From positions 25,867-89,866 of the forward strand of contig QYAI01000125.1 in the NCBI GenBank assembly GCA_003988855.1: a stretch of 64,000 bases of DNA, given 5' to 3'. The first letter of the stretch is position 1, and every line of letters starts with the position of its first letter. Below are positions 11,703 to 21,787 of the stretch, piece after piece. The notes under the pieces are model-generated. The model was not told where the DNA came from and searched no databases. It saw only the letters and a list, made by a program, of their open reading frames with translations. The stretch is from Arachnopeziza araneosa (lineage: Eukaryota; Ascomycota; Leotiomycetes; Helotiales; Arachnopezizaceae). A program made the translations under genes and the position numbers.

Positions 11703-12224
11703 CTTGAGTGAGGGAACAAACAACTTGAAGTTAAGAGCTAGATATGGCATAGCATATGGGACTTGGATATTAGATCCTTGGTTTAGACGCAAGAAAATTG
11801 ATTCGATATGACCTGATCGATCTTGAAAGAATAACTGATCTTGACGTGAAATGTTGGAGTGGCCTCAGGGGGTGGATTTACTAAACCCCGAAGCCGTGGC
11901 CTCACAATGTCACTATCCTTGGTGGATTTGGATAGAAGACTTGTCATGAAAATTTAATCGAGGGATTTACCCTTCTCTACCTAGGTAGGTTTAACAAGAA
12001 CGACCCGATGTTACAAAAAAGTCCACAGCCTCGTCGCGAACCAGAAAATGAGGGCACGTGCTTTGGTGGGGTGAGCTGGAGCGGCGTCATTGAGGTCTCA
12101 CAACATAATTCTTTCTGTACAAAACAACAACACAGCCACAAGCCAACATCCCACAACCCTCAGTAGTGACAGTGACAGGTTCAGCATATCCTCAATTCAC
12201 CCACTTACGCATCACCCAGCAATC
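11703..12224. promoter_or_regulatory. Intergenic between two plus-strand genes
   Basis: About 520 bp holding the 3' flank of the PLP-enzyme gene and the promoter of the split-barrel gene. GCACGTGC lies at about 12055. The last 100 bases are C/A-rich, as expected of a fungal 5' leader. No other feature seen. Confidence 0.5.
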
Positions 12225-13036
12225 ATGGCTACGACCGAACCACCCCTCTCTTACGCCGCCTCCTCCGGCCCAACGAACCTCCAGATTTCCTCGGCGCTCC
12301 CGTCGGAAGTAGTGCATTGTCTACAGAATGCACGATTCGTACGTCTCTCTATTTTCCCATCTCCGCTTCCCTCAATCGTCAGTCAATAAATCAACTAACC
12401 CCTCTCCTCCAGCTCCACCTAGCAACCTGCACCTCACTTCACCCACACGTCTCATTAATGAACTACACCTACCTCTCCTCCTCTCCCTTCTCTCCCACCC
12501 CAGTCATAATAATGACGACACACCCATCCTCCAAGAAAACCACCAACCTCATTCAAAACCCCTACGTCTCCCTGCTAGTTCACGACTGGGTCTCCCGCCG
12601 CGAATCAACCGCAGGCCTCTCTCTCTCAGCACGAAGCGGCTCCCCACCGCCATCATCCCTCCAAAGCCTCCTACAGAACCTCAACACGCGACAAATCAGC
12701 AGCATAAGCGTGACCATCAACGGGGTCGCGCGATTAGTAGATTCGGGGACCGAGGAGGAAAAGTGGTTGAAGGAGAGGCATTTGGAAGAGAATACGTCGG
12801 CAGGGGTAGAGGGCGGTGGGGGAGGAGGGTTCTGGGATGATAGAGAGACGGGTGGGAATGGAAATGGGAATGATGGTGGGAGAGGTTATATTGAGGGAGA
12901 GGAGGTGAGGGTTGTGGTTGTGAGGATTACGGATGGGAGGGTTAGTGATTGGAAGGGCGGAGTTAGGGATTGGAGGTTAGAAGGGGAGAGCGAGCAGGAA
13001 TTGCTACCGAATGGGATGCCTGCGGAACGAGTATGA
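12225..13036 (+). CDS. Pyridoxamine-phosphate-oxidase-like split-barrel protein, 245 aa
   Basis: CDS 12225-12338 joined to 12413-13036; the 74-nt intron (gtacgt...ctccag, with tcaactaac as branch) sits between NARF and LHLATC. The N-terminal part (ALPSEVVHCLQNARFLHLAT) followed by VSLMNYTYLSSS and VIIMTTHPSSKKTTNLIQNP matches the FMN-binding split-barrel family related to pyridoxine 5'-phosphate oxidase; yeast YLR456W and YPR172W are of this type. VSLLVHDWVSRR and a later VEE-rich strand complete the barrel. A Gly/Asn-rich loop (residues about 180-205) interrupts the C-terminal half and is probably disordered. The protein is likely cytosolic; the substrate is unknown for the fungal members. 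It ends convergently with the leucine-rich-repeat gene about 510 bp away. Confidence 0.82.
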
Positions 13037-13550
13037 AGCGAAGGAGAGGATAATATGGCTTGGCTGGACCAAGTGTCCCAAACCACCTAGCTTTTTCAAG
13101 TTGAAGAAGACGTGCGCCTCTGATACTTAGTACAAGCTAACTAGCGCATCACTGTTTACTACAACCAGTAAATGTAGAGCTTACTTAATCTACTAGTGTC
13201 TTTTCTGGCACCTTCTCCTGGTTCAGAGACCTAATATACTTTTGGAGTTCATCTGATGACCGGATTCCACTTGACATGGCAGATAAATCGGCTGTAAAAG
13301 CCAGAGAGGGCGATGAACAAGGTAGCTGCTTCAATATGTGGAATACTCAATCGAACATTAAAAGTCCAAAATACTTGACTTCGATTGTTGAATGCGACAG
13401 CCATTTTGTATTGATCAATCTATACAATGATGACGCCCATTCGTCCTCGCGCATGTTTTTATGAATACTCCCAACGCCCTGCTTGCATACGCTTAAATAC
13501 ACTGAAATGTACAAGTACGGTACACATCCCAAATTACTCTTTTACAGCAT
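13037..13550. terminator. Convergent 3' flanks
   Basis: About 510 bp between the stop codons of the plus-strand split-barrel gene and the minus-strand leucine-rich-repeat gene. It should hold both polyadenylation regions. Short open frames here show no features. Confidence 0.45.
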
Positions 13551-15155
13551 CTATAGCGTCACGCTGCTGCTCCCATCTCCATCACTATCTTCTCCCGTCA
13601 CAAACTCTTCTTTTCTCGGCACACATAACCAATTACACCCTCTCCTCATAAGCGGAACCAATCTCTCCTTCACATCCCTCTCATTCTCCACCTGTCTCAA
13701 CGGACTCGCAGCACTAATCACCACCTCGCCCTTCCCAATCTCCCACCACTCAATCCACTCCGTCCTTGGAACAATAAAATTTCTCCCGCAAATAGTACAG
13801 GTACTACCTCCCGCTTCCTTCTTCAATGCCGCCTGCTCCAAGAGACCGCGTAAACAAGCTGGGCTGTCTTCGGGGAGGAAGTCTGCTAGGAAAGGGAGTT
13901 GAGTTGTTCTTGAACAGGCGGAAAGGGCGGTTTCGAGGAGAGAAGGGGCACGTGAGAGATTTCCGCTCCGGGGAATTGGCGCTTGAGGGATGTAATTTCT
14001 TCCTGCGATGAGGAGGGTGAATGGTGTTGCTTGGGAGCTGGGTGGCACGTCACTTGTTAAAGTAGGGCCTTGAAGTAAAGTCCCGTTAATGTCGAGGTAG
14101 CGAATTTCTGTACGAGAGTGAAAGTTGATTTTCCAGTGGGGATGGAAAGCTTTCTCCGACTGTTCGGAGGAAATAGATACAGCACCACGGCGTGGTTTGA
14201 GACGTCTATGATTTACTAATTCGATGGGGAGTTCTGTTTCTTTTTCATTTGATTTTGAAGCATCTAAGAGATGAGGTTCGTGGAAAAGGTTCGGATGGAG
14301 ATTGAGAGAGGTCAGACGACTCGTGGAGGAGAAGAGCTCTAGAATCTCGAATGGGAGATGGCGTAGCCCATTTTGGGAGAGGTTAAGTTCTCTTAGATTC
14401 TTAAGTTTCCCAATACTAGGTGGGACTTCATGGAGCTGGTTGCCACGTAGAGTCAAAACGGTAAGTCGGTCTAGGTTGAAAAGTTCGGCTGGGAGAGTAG
14501 TCAATTCATTTGATGCGAGGAATATCTTTAATTTGGGCTCCAGTCGAGAGAAAACACCGTCAGTGACATCTGGAACGCGTACGAAGGCTGCGAGGGGTCG
14601 AATGGCCGCATTTGAAAGCATTGTCAGGCCTCGAGAACTACGATATCAGTCCAGAACGCGTAGATATTTAGATTTGACCTACGAGAGATCAATAGTTTCA
14701 TTGCCCTCCTCCAAGCATTGCTGGATATGCGCTGACACACGGTCCTCAGGAGAAGCATTGAGCGGAGTCGCAGTCGAAGTTCTGAAGGGTAGTATCGCAT
14801 TTTCCACTCCAATCTCCTCCGTTTCGTCACTCATATCGGTTCCATCGCTCCCCATAAAAACACCACTATCAAACTGCCTTTCGAAAGTCCGTTTCCTCTT
14901 CTGCATATCATTCGCGCCTTCATTCGACCCAGCATCTGAGGCAGGTCGCTGTCGATACCATGGACCTCTAAATTTCTTCTTGCGACGTTCTTGTGTATAG
15001 TTCTCAGCAGAAGGGTCGTCGTCACTAGAGAAGAGCGCGGGGTCGCTGGATATGGGCGGACTGCTTAGTCGAACGCGTTTTCGCGTCGGATTATTAGCAA
15101 ATGAGTCGGTATTAGGATTCCAAACAAGTCTAGGGAGTGGTAATTCATCCGCCAT
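13551..15155 (-). CDS. Leucine-rich-repeat protein with C-terminal Cys-X2-Cys module, 519 aa
   Basis: CDS is complement of 13551-14637 and 14683-15155, with a 45-nt intron (gtaggt...ctgat...cgtag). Splicing turns ETIDLS and LSNAAIRPL into a continuous protein. The start is ATG 15155 (MADELPLPRLVWNP). Residues about 1-150 are acidic and basic low-complexity (RKRVRLSS, ERRKKKFRGPWYRQR) and may contain a nuclear signal. From about residue 155 typical leucine-rich repeats follow: LKIFLASNELTTLPAELFNL, LTVLTLRGNQLHEVPPSIG and LRELNLSQNGLRHLPFEI. The C-terminal region has STCTICGRNFIVPRTEWIEWW and later RRGCNWLCVP, with two Cys pairs that could bind a metal. This architecture is common in ascomycetes; I know no confirmed function. 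A scaffold role is likely from the repeats. Confidence 0.85.
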
Positions 15156-15499
15156 ATTTATAGAGGTTGAAAAGGTGCTGAGGCTTGACAATTGGTGGTC
15201 GGGAGAACTTGGAATTGTGTTTACTTGGTCGCGTCACGGCTCGTAGCTTCCTAGTCACATGATGCGTCGTCAATTTGGGGTGGCAGAGTAAGAGCGGCTT
15301 GAAGTGGTATCTGAATAAAATAGAATGACATATATCAGATTCGTAGAGGTTGTGCAAAATAAAGACCTGAATGCGTTGTTAAGTGCAACATGGATAACTA
15401 TCTCAGGCGGAGCTGAGTAAACTTGACATGAAAGAGCGACTCCACTCCAAGCCTTGACCTGACTCTCCCCTCCATCATCTTCTCTCTTCTTCAATCTCG
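15156..15499. promoter_or_regulatory. Promoter of the LRR gene and 3' flank of the UPF0145 gene
   Basis: About 340 bp between two minus-strand genes. Contains a heptad-like tcacatgatg near 15254. No gene supported. Confidence 0.45.
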
Positions 15500-16095
15500 T
15501 CACTGTTGAGCAATTTGAGCGCTGGTGCCAGGCTCCTCAATCTTCTCCACCAGAACAGCAGTTCCATATGCACAAACTTGTGCAAAAGTGTTGACCTGCC
15601 ATTCATTAATTTCTTCCCTGACTTCTTCAACGTCCCAGCTCACCTCAGATTGATCAAACCTCATGGCAATTATCGCATTTCCACCTCTCTGCATACATCT
15701 TCCCCCTAGGAGTCAGCATTCCACTTTTTCAATTTGTTTACAAAGCACAAGAGGAACACCGCTGGATGGAATATGTTGAAAGGCTTAGTAAAGTGCGGGG
15801 ATCCTCACTCTCCCACCAATCTCTCCTGTGCATTGTTCCTCGCAGTATACATCAAGTTGGTGAAATATCGAATCTCTCCACCCACTGAAGACCTCAAGAA
15901 AGCACCAATGTCAGCTCCCCAGTTTCGAGACCGAACGGTGATACCGTAGATGGTTCCGAATACTTTGACGATTCGATAACCCGGAAGGTCGTTCATGGTG
16001 GAAACAATGACTCCATGAGTATCCACGAAGCAAGATGGAACCTCAGGGAGATCCTCTTCCGCCTTCTTACTTTTTGTGTTTGATTTCGATGTCAT
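15500..16095 (-). CDS. UPF0145 / YbjQ-family protein, 161 aa
   Basis: CDS is complement of 15500-15698 and 15809-16095. The 110-nt intron begins gtgagg and ends ggaag; it joins RLVGE to CMQRGGNAIIAMRFD in frame, which is the conserved order in this family. The core (GYRIVKVFGTIYGITVRSRN, then WGADIGAF, GGEIRYFTNLMYTARNNAQE) is the YbjQ-like domain, which forms a pentameric ring in bacterial members and has been linked to heavy-metal binding without firm proof. The fungal version here has a short charged N-terminus (MTSKSNTKSKKAEEDLPEVP) and the usual C-terminal VCAYGTAVLVEKI. Start is ATG 16095; an upstream GTG in frame is not needed. Function is unknown. Confidence 0.88.
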
Positions 16096-16137
16096 GTTTT
16101 GGAAGTCGACCAGCACTGAAGTGGTGCATGGAATATT

Positions 16138-16164
16138 GTTTGTTTGTTTGTTTGTTTGCTTGTT
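16138..16164 (+). repeat. (TTTG)n microsatellite
   Basis: Roughly six copies of TTTG followed by a degenerate end (gcttgttgc). It lies in the region upstream of the minus-strand UPF0145 start at 16095, so it may be in its 5' leader. Confidence 0.9.
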
Positions 16165-17149
16165 GCTTTGACATCAAGTTTGTTTTTGGAAGGTTCGGTA
16201 CTATATGGTGAAGCATTGAGCCATTTTGTGCCAGTTCCTTGTCATTCTCTAAGCCATTCGAGGACAAACTCGGGATCCACGTTATTTTGAGCAAATCGTC
16301 TTCGATGCTCTCGTCGATCAAAACGGACGATGGGGTGGTCATGTGCCTTTTCCCCGGCATAATTGGCGCAACTTTTGCCCGCTGTCGTGTTTCCAATATA
16401 AATCACGTGGGTTTCTCAGGGTCCTAAAGGATGTTTAAGAACAGTTTCGAGAAACGTTAAGGTTGTAAGTCGCATTTTGTTGCAAGTCGCAGTCTTGAAG
16501 TTCAACGTTACATCGGTGTGGAGAAGCCCAGTTGGGCAATTGGTAACGTTTGCGTCATGCTGATTGGATATGCGCTCCGTATGCTCGTAAAGCTCCAGGC
16601 TCGGAAAAGGACATGTTGTCATCATTGGTTTAAATGTTTGTTGTTCCCTAGATTCAATTTAAGTTTTAGGACGAGTTGTTTCCTTCCTAGAACCGAGCAG
16701 TCTACCTGCCTGACTTGTTCACTCACTCACTCCCTACACACTCTATCCGGATTCGTTACCTTATTTTCTCTAAAATCTTCAACCAGTAGGCTTGCTGAAT
16801 TTAGTGTAGAAACATTGCCATTGCGAGAGTTTGACAAAGGCATTTATTATTACTACACGTTGTCTAAAAGTTTGACAGAGGCATCCAGTGACTCTCTGTG
16901 AAAAGTTCATTCAAACACTAAGCTTTATACTCGTATTTTCGTCTCAAGAAATATGTCACAATCCTTTTCAATGGACAAAATCCGACGTCGCAATCTTTTT
17001 CTTTCCATCATATCACAAATCCTCCAAACCCACAAGCCTAAGCCAACATATGTCCTCCGCTTATATGTATCTGATACATCTTGATCATATCCTTCTCCTC
17101 TTTATCTTCAACAGTATCATCTCATAAGCCGTGCATGAATGTCTGCTGT

Positions 17150-17330
17150 CAGCGACCATTCGCTGAAGTAACATTAGCAGCGTGGCAATAATGGCCAACG
17201 TGGGGGCGAGGCAAGAGAAAAACTTGGAGTTACGACGACTAATCTACTCACATGGATCTCGAGGTTGAGGTGGGGGCCGAGGTCGAGGTTGGGGTGGCGG
17301 ATAAGGAAAGAGCGGTGGTTGCTGAGGCAT
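17150..17330 (-). CDS. Possible spliced proline-rich mini-ORF (about 30 aa)
   Basis: From ATG 17330 the minus strand reads MPQQPPLFPYPPPQPRPRPP, then PQPRDP, and meets a good donor gtgagtag. About 90 nt further a branch-like gctaat and a cttcag acceptor follow; splicing adds only SNGR and a stop. Proline/arginine alternation comes from a simple purine-rich repeat on the plus strand (gaggttggggtgg...), so this may be chance. It could also be the 5' end of a transcript I cannot follow. Low confidence. Confidence 0.15.
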
Positions 17331-18947
17331 TTTGGTTCTTGTGGCCAACTTGAGGCCAAAAAGCACCTGGCTTCGATCGAGACCACTCAGAGATAGGAAG
17401 AAGGTTAGGTTGAAGACCGGAAGAGAGGTGATCTCATGTATATGATGGCCTGAGGGTTGGTGGCGAATGTCTCCTACTCCTCTGGTATTTATATTCTTCC
17501 CCAATCAAAGCGGCGGCACTCTTGCACAACAAGCAAGTTCTCATCTTTTCGAAACAGGAATCCATGGCTATCGCAAGCCTTCCCATCTCCTATCCCGCTG
17601 CATAGCACTAGGGATCCGCTAAACCCTCACGAGTAGCCACATCTAACTGTGCCTCCTCTTGACCACTTTCAAGCAGCCATTTTTCCCAGTTGAATCCAAT
17701 CACTCGTAAAGAAGGATTTTCGGTCGTAACTTCAGACCAATCATCACTCCAATCTTCTAGATTAAAGTTGTGGCCGGTGAGGAAAAGGATCTGCGACTAC
17801 GACCCCAAGCATGATAGATCCAATCCCTGCGCTCACTTCGTAATCCGAAAGCAGACCGGACCGGATGGAATCAGCCACCCGCACCAAAAGCCGGATTCAT
17901 TTAATTCAAAAGAGGATGTTGATAGGTAATATTTGACTCATTTCACACTGCAGTCTGCAGTCCTACACACCATCATTCCCAAGAACCGAATTCCCGGGTT
18001 CCCCAGCGGTTCGGCTGGTTTGCTTTTTCCACTATGCATCACCAAGAAGAAGGGGATTGGTCACGGCCAGGCGGGCACTAGCGAGAACCACATAGTCGGG
18101 TTCGCATAACGCGGGATATTTCTGCAGCTCGTTCAATTGAGAGGGCGGTCGTTTTGGCGTGAGGTGGGATGACGGAGATAGAGCAAGAGTGGCATGTTAC
18201 TCGTCCACGTCTCGAGTCGGTGGGAAAAAGAAGGAAAGAAAGTCGCTGCATGGTGCAATTACAATTCTTACCGTCCCGCTCGTCGCGCAGGAAATGATTT
18301 TTTGAACCAGCAATGGGGAGCGTACGGCAGTGGATACGGGGAGAAGATACGGGGAGTAATGGAAGGATCGTGATCCTGGGGGTATATGTTGAAAGGGCGT
18401 GCCGGATTGTATTGCGGATCGGCTCGAAGGTGCAAAATGAAATTTGGGGGTACCTTGTTCCGTGCCTACTGGGTCATTGTCGGGAAAGGTAAGCCTGAGA
18501 GACAGACTGCTAGGCACCAGGCACCAGTCGAGGGATACGGCCGAGAAGGCTCTCTTCAAGGCTCACCTCAAGGTTCCGTCGGGTTCTTCTTTCCGATGTT
18601 ATTTCGGCGAACACTCCTAGATAAACGAATCTCTTGGGACACATGTGAGCTATCATTCAGGATTGAGGCTAAATGAGAGGTCAGAAGAGGAAGTTGCAGG
18701 CTAGGTACGAAGATTTGCCCTGCCATCGAATCGATGATCTGGATGCAAGTACCCAGGTTGCGCTCGCAGGCGTGGTTGGAAGCAGTCACTTCTAGGTGAA
18801 GCTGTGTTTGATGTGTCGATACATGGCCTGTCTCTCAATGCCTAGCAGAGTTGTCTCTGTCTTTCCTGCGACTCCCCACTAGGCAAAGATTGAGGCAATG
18901 GAGCAGCTGCATTGGTCTACGAAGAGAAGCATGCAATCCAACAAAAT

Positions 18948-18981
18948 ACTTCCAACACTTCCAACACTTCCAACACTTCCA
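18948..18981 (+). repeat. Short tandem repeat, 9-nt unit
   Basis: ACTTCCAAC is repeated about 3.8 times without mismatch. Confidence 0.9.
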
Positions 18982-19296
18982 GCCAGTTCGCTTAGCAAGA
19001 ATTAAGTCGCCGATTACTTAAGCTTACTTTAACCTTTGATCGAGATCTCATCTTGAATCTTGAAACAGGCTAGGCAGAAGGATAAAAGGTACGTAAATGT
19101 AAAGTTTGCTAAACTTAGAAAGAGTAAACAAGACATGGTACGGAAGAGAGAAAGTGGAAACCCGTATATCTCACTTACTTTCCTAGTTTCAACTTCCCAG
19201 TCTGCTCCTCCGCGCCTCTTGAATCACCTGATGCTCCTGGTCACCTATCCCTCTCACGCGTCTGTGAGGCTCCAGATCCCCGCCGCGCATCGTTTC

Positions 19297-19440
19297 TGAT
19301 TCACCGCCTCTTCCACCGATCAAGAGCCTCCCCTGCCCGCTGTGACCACAACTTTAATATCCAGAGGAACATCTCTGATTCGTTCCCCATCCGACAGGTC
19401 AAGAGTCCCCCCTGCTGCTGTAACCACAACTGTCATATAC
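19297..19440 (+). repeat. Imperfect tandem duplication, unit about 75-80 bp
   Basis: Two neighbouring segments share the order ctgattc...ccg...caagag..cccctgc..ctgt.accacaact. The first runs from about 19297 to 19355 and the second from about 19375 to 19432. Several mismatches and small gaps show it is old. Confidence 0.55.
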
Positions 19441-19839
19441 ACAGAGACAAAGACTGTTCTTCTCTCTCACTTGACTCTGTGCTACTTTCCTCGGTGCCAT
19501 CTAATTCTGATACCTTGTTGTCCCGGCTTTCCCAAGTCGTCTGCCTGGACTCTCGGGCGCTCGTTTTGGGCACGGGCTCTCTCGTCCGCGGGTGATGGGA
19601 AGGATGTGCAAAGAGGCAGCAGTATAGGGACGAGGTGACTGTAACCCCAGACGGGCATGACCTTGGGTTGTAAAGAGGGTGCAATTGTTGACTTGAGGGA
19701 AGGGCCAGGATCGGGAGAGCGTTGTTGTGTGAACAGTTCTGGTCCAGGGAACAAGAAAAGAAATGAAGGGAAAAGGAATTGATCAGAGCTGGTGTATGTC
19801 TTTGGGGGCCAGAGCGTTAAACGGCGAGCCAGGCGGCAC

Positions 19840-21170
19840 TGACAGTGTTACGAGACAAAACAGGAATGAGCGACTAAGACAGGGTCTACCTTGGCTCTCT
19901 GCTCTTCAATACACCAGGCTTGTATACATTCCGTTGCCTGACAGGCAGCCTGCAAAATTGTAGTGGTTCAACATCATAGTCCTATTTTTTCTCCAGATCC
20001 TAAGTACAAGTTGAAAGTGTCGAATCGTCCGAGTTCATCTTGTTTGTGCCCTCTCAATAGCCGATTCATGTCAGTGTGAACAGAGAATATCTCCCAGGTA
20101 CAAAATCTCAATCCCAATTTCCTCCTCTCTTCTCCCTTTTCCCTTCATAGTCACCTAAAAGCATAGTGTTCTACTATTCTTGGTTCTCTAGACCTTCAAT
20201 TGGATCCCCGAGCCTGTGATTATGATGTGCTCGCTGGAACAATCAATCTCTAATTAAATCTAGAATTGTCGATAGAGATCATGGGTTATGCCATCAACGT
20301 AGGGTACGAGTAGAAATTCGACAATAGCATATCAAATCTCCAGGCAGGGAATTATTCATCTATTTGTTGTCTTCTCTGCTCTGGCCTAGCAGCCACTGAG
20401 ATCTGGGATCCATATGCTGATCCAATGCAGCCGCTGGCGATTGTGACAAACTGGCTATTAGGGGCGAGATAGGAAGGAGCGGCTGAGACGAGGTACATAG
20501 CTTAACCCTCTTTTCTTCTAATACATTAACCTTGCATACATCTTTGTACTTTCACATTTAGTAGGAGGAGTATTAATATATTTCTTGGCGCTTGGGGTTT
20601 AGCAGTAGCATTAGCAAGAAGACTTCCGGCTAATCTAAAGCCCGAGACAGGACCGTTCCTATCACGACAAGACAGAATTAATTGCGTCGGGAAATTGCGG
20701 CAAGACTTTTGCAAATCTCGCCCGAAGCTTCGCCTTACGACTTTTGCAAATGCTCGTCAAAGCTTTGCAATTGCATATGCAACCCTCAAGACAAGGCGAA
20801 GTTTTAGGGACAAGACAGGACTTTCAAGACACGACTTTCAAGATACGATTTTCAAGACAAGACAGTACTTTCGAGACGAACTCTCTTCTAGACTGATTCT
20901 CTGCAAGACGAAATTCCTTCGAGAAAGCTTCCTTTCAAGACACGACTTCCTTTCAAGACGAGACACGATATACGATATCTAAGAAAAACAGAAAAAGGCA
21001 AGGCAGAGCAGAGCAAAGCAGAAAGACAAGACAAGACATAGTTACTAAAACGTTAGTTCTTACAGAAAAAGAGAGGACACGTTACGGGACGATACAAGAA
21101 AGAGCAACCGAGACAGGATATAGCTTATCTCTCTGTTCTTCCAATTTTTACACACAATCATGCCTTGGCA
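19840..21170 (+). repeat. Three degenerate dispersed copies of a roughly 100-bp motif
   Basis: Similar strings recur near 19860-19950, 20460-20545 and 21090-21170: an acgag/gagac-type lead, then ggtctacc/ggtacata/ggatatag, then a pyrimidine block with ctctgctcttc, ctcttttcttcta or ctctgttcttcc, then tac.ca. Spacing is close to 600-650 bp each time. Pairwise similarity is modest, so this may be an old repeated unit of that length. An alignment is needed to settle it. Confidence 0.35.
20786..21040 (+). repeat. Low-complexity CAAGAC/TTTC repeat tract
   Basis: A purine-rich tract made of drifting copies of caagac, caagacacgacttt and ctttcaagac, ending in aaggcagagcagagcaaagcag. It produces a spurious 95-codon frame full of RHDF and SRHDF repeats. 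No gene is inferred. Confidence 0.75.
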
Positions 21171-21787
21171 CCAGCAGCGCCTCATCAAGCTCTAGGTCGT
21201 CCGAGCAGAGCTAAACACAGCCTCTGATTCTTCCTGCCCAGCATCGACATGGGACCCGGAAACCCGATCTGCGGTTATCGCTCATCATTTGGGACAAGGA
21301 AGTAAGTAAGTTGAGGGAAGAGTAAAGAGTTCAGACGCGAGGAGTAAAATGGAGGTTGGCTTAAGCTGTGGTACACCCTCCGTACCCAGCCATTAGATGC
21401 AAAGATTAGGGATTGGTATGTTGATCCAATCGAGCTAGAGGGAGAGACAACTTGTTAGGCTTGCCGTGACTAGGCTAACGTTTGATAAGGACTCATTAAT
21501 TGTTCTCAATCAACACTGATAATGAACCTTCAATTCAACGTGAAATTATCGTCGTACTTAACCGACACTGCCATGTACAAAAACCCGAGTATAAATTTGA
21601 GAGACAAACACGAGACATTATAACGGATGATACATCTCGGAAAGAAGTCGAAATTTTTTTGGGATCTTGGACTAGTATAGTTTGTATTGAATAATGAAGA
21701 CACAAGGTCGACCTCAAATTATCGGTTGTTGTTATAAACAATGCTATAACCTAAGCGTACAAATACAAATTCGAGAGCCGGGCCAGA
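21171..21787. other. Gene-free, AT-rich 3' flank of the zinc-cluster gene
   Basis: About 620 bp without a supported gene; it follows the repeat tracts and ends at the stop codon of the minus-strand transcription factor. Confidence 0.45.

Larger units (their letters stand above)
16096..18940. other. Long gene-poor stretch, first part
   Basis: No gene supported with confidence. It holds the promoter side of the UPF0145 gene with a (TTTG)n run at about 16138-16164, and a proline-rich frame near 17240-17330 described separately. Open frames on both strands are short, without domains, and disagree with each other. tcacgtggg occurs near 16404. Confidence 0.5.

Noticed and set aside
20695..20982. 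95-codon frame with SRHDF-type repeats
   Set aside because: Product of the CAAGAC low-complexity tract.
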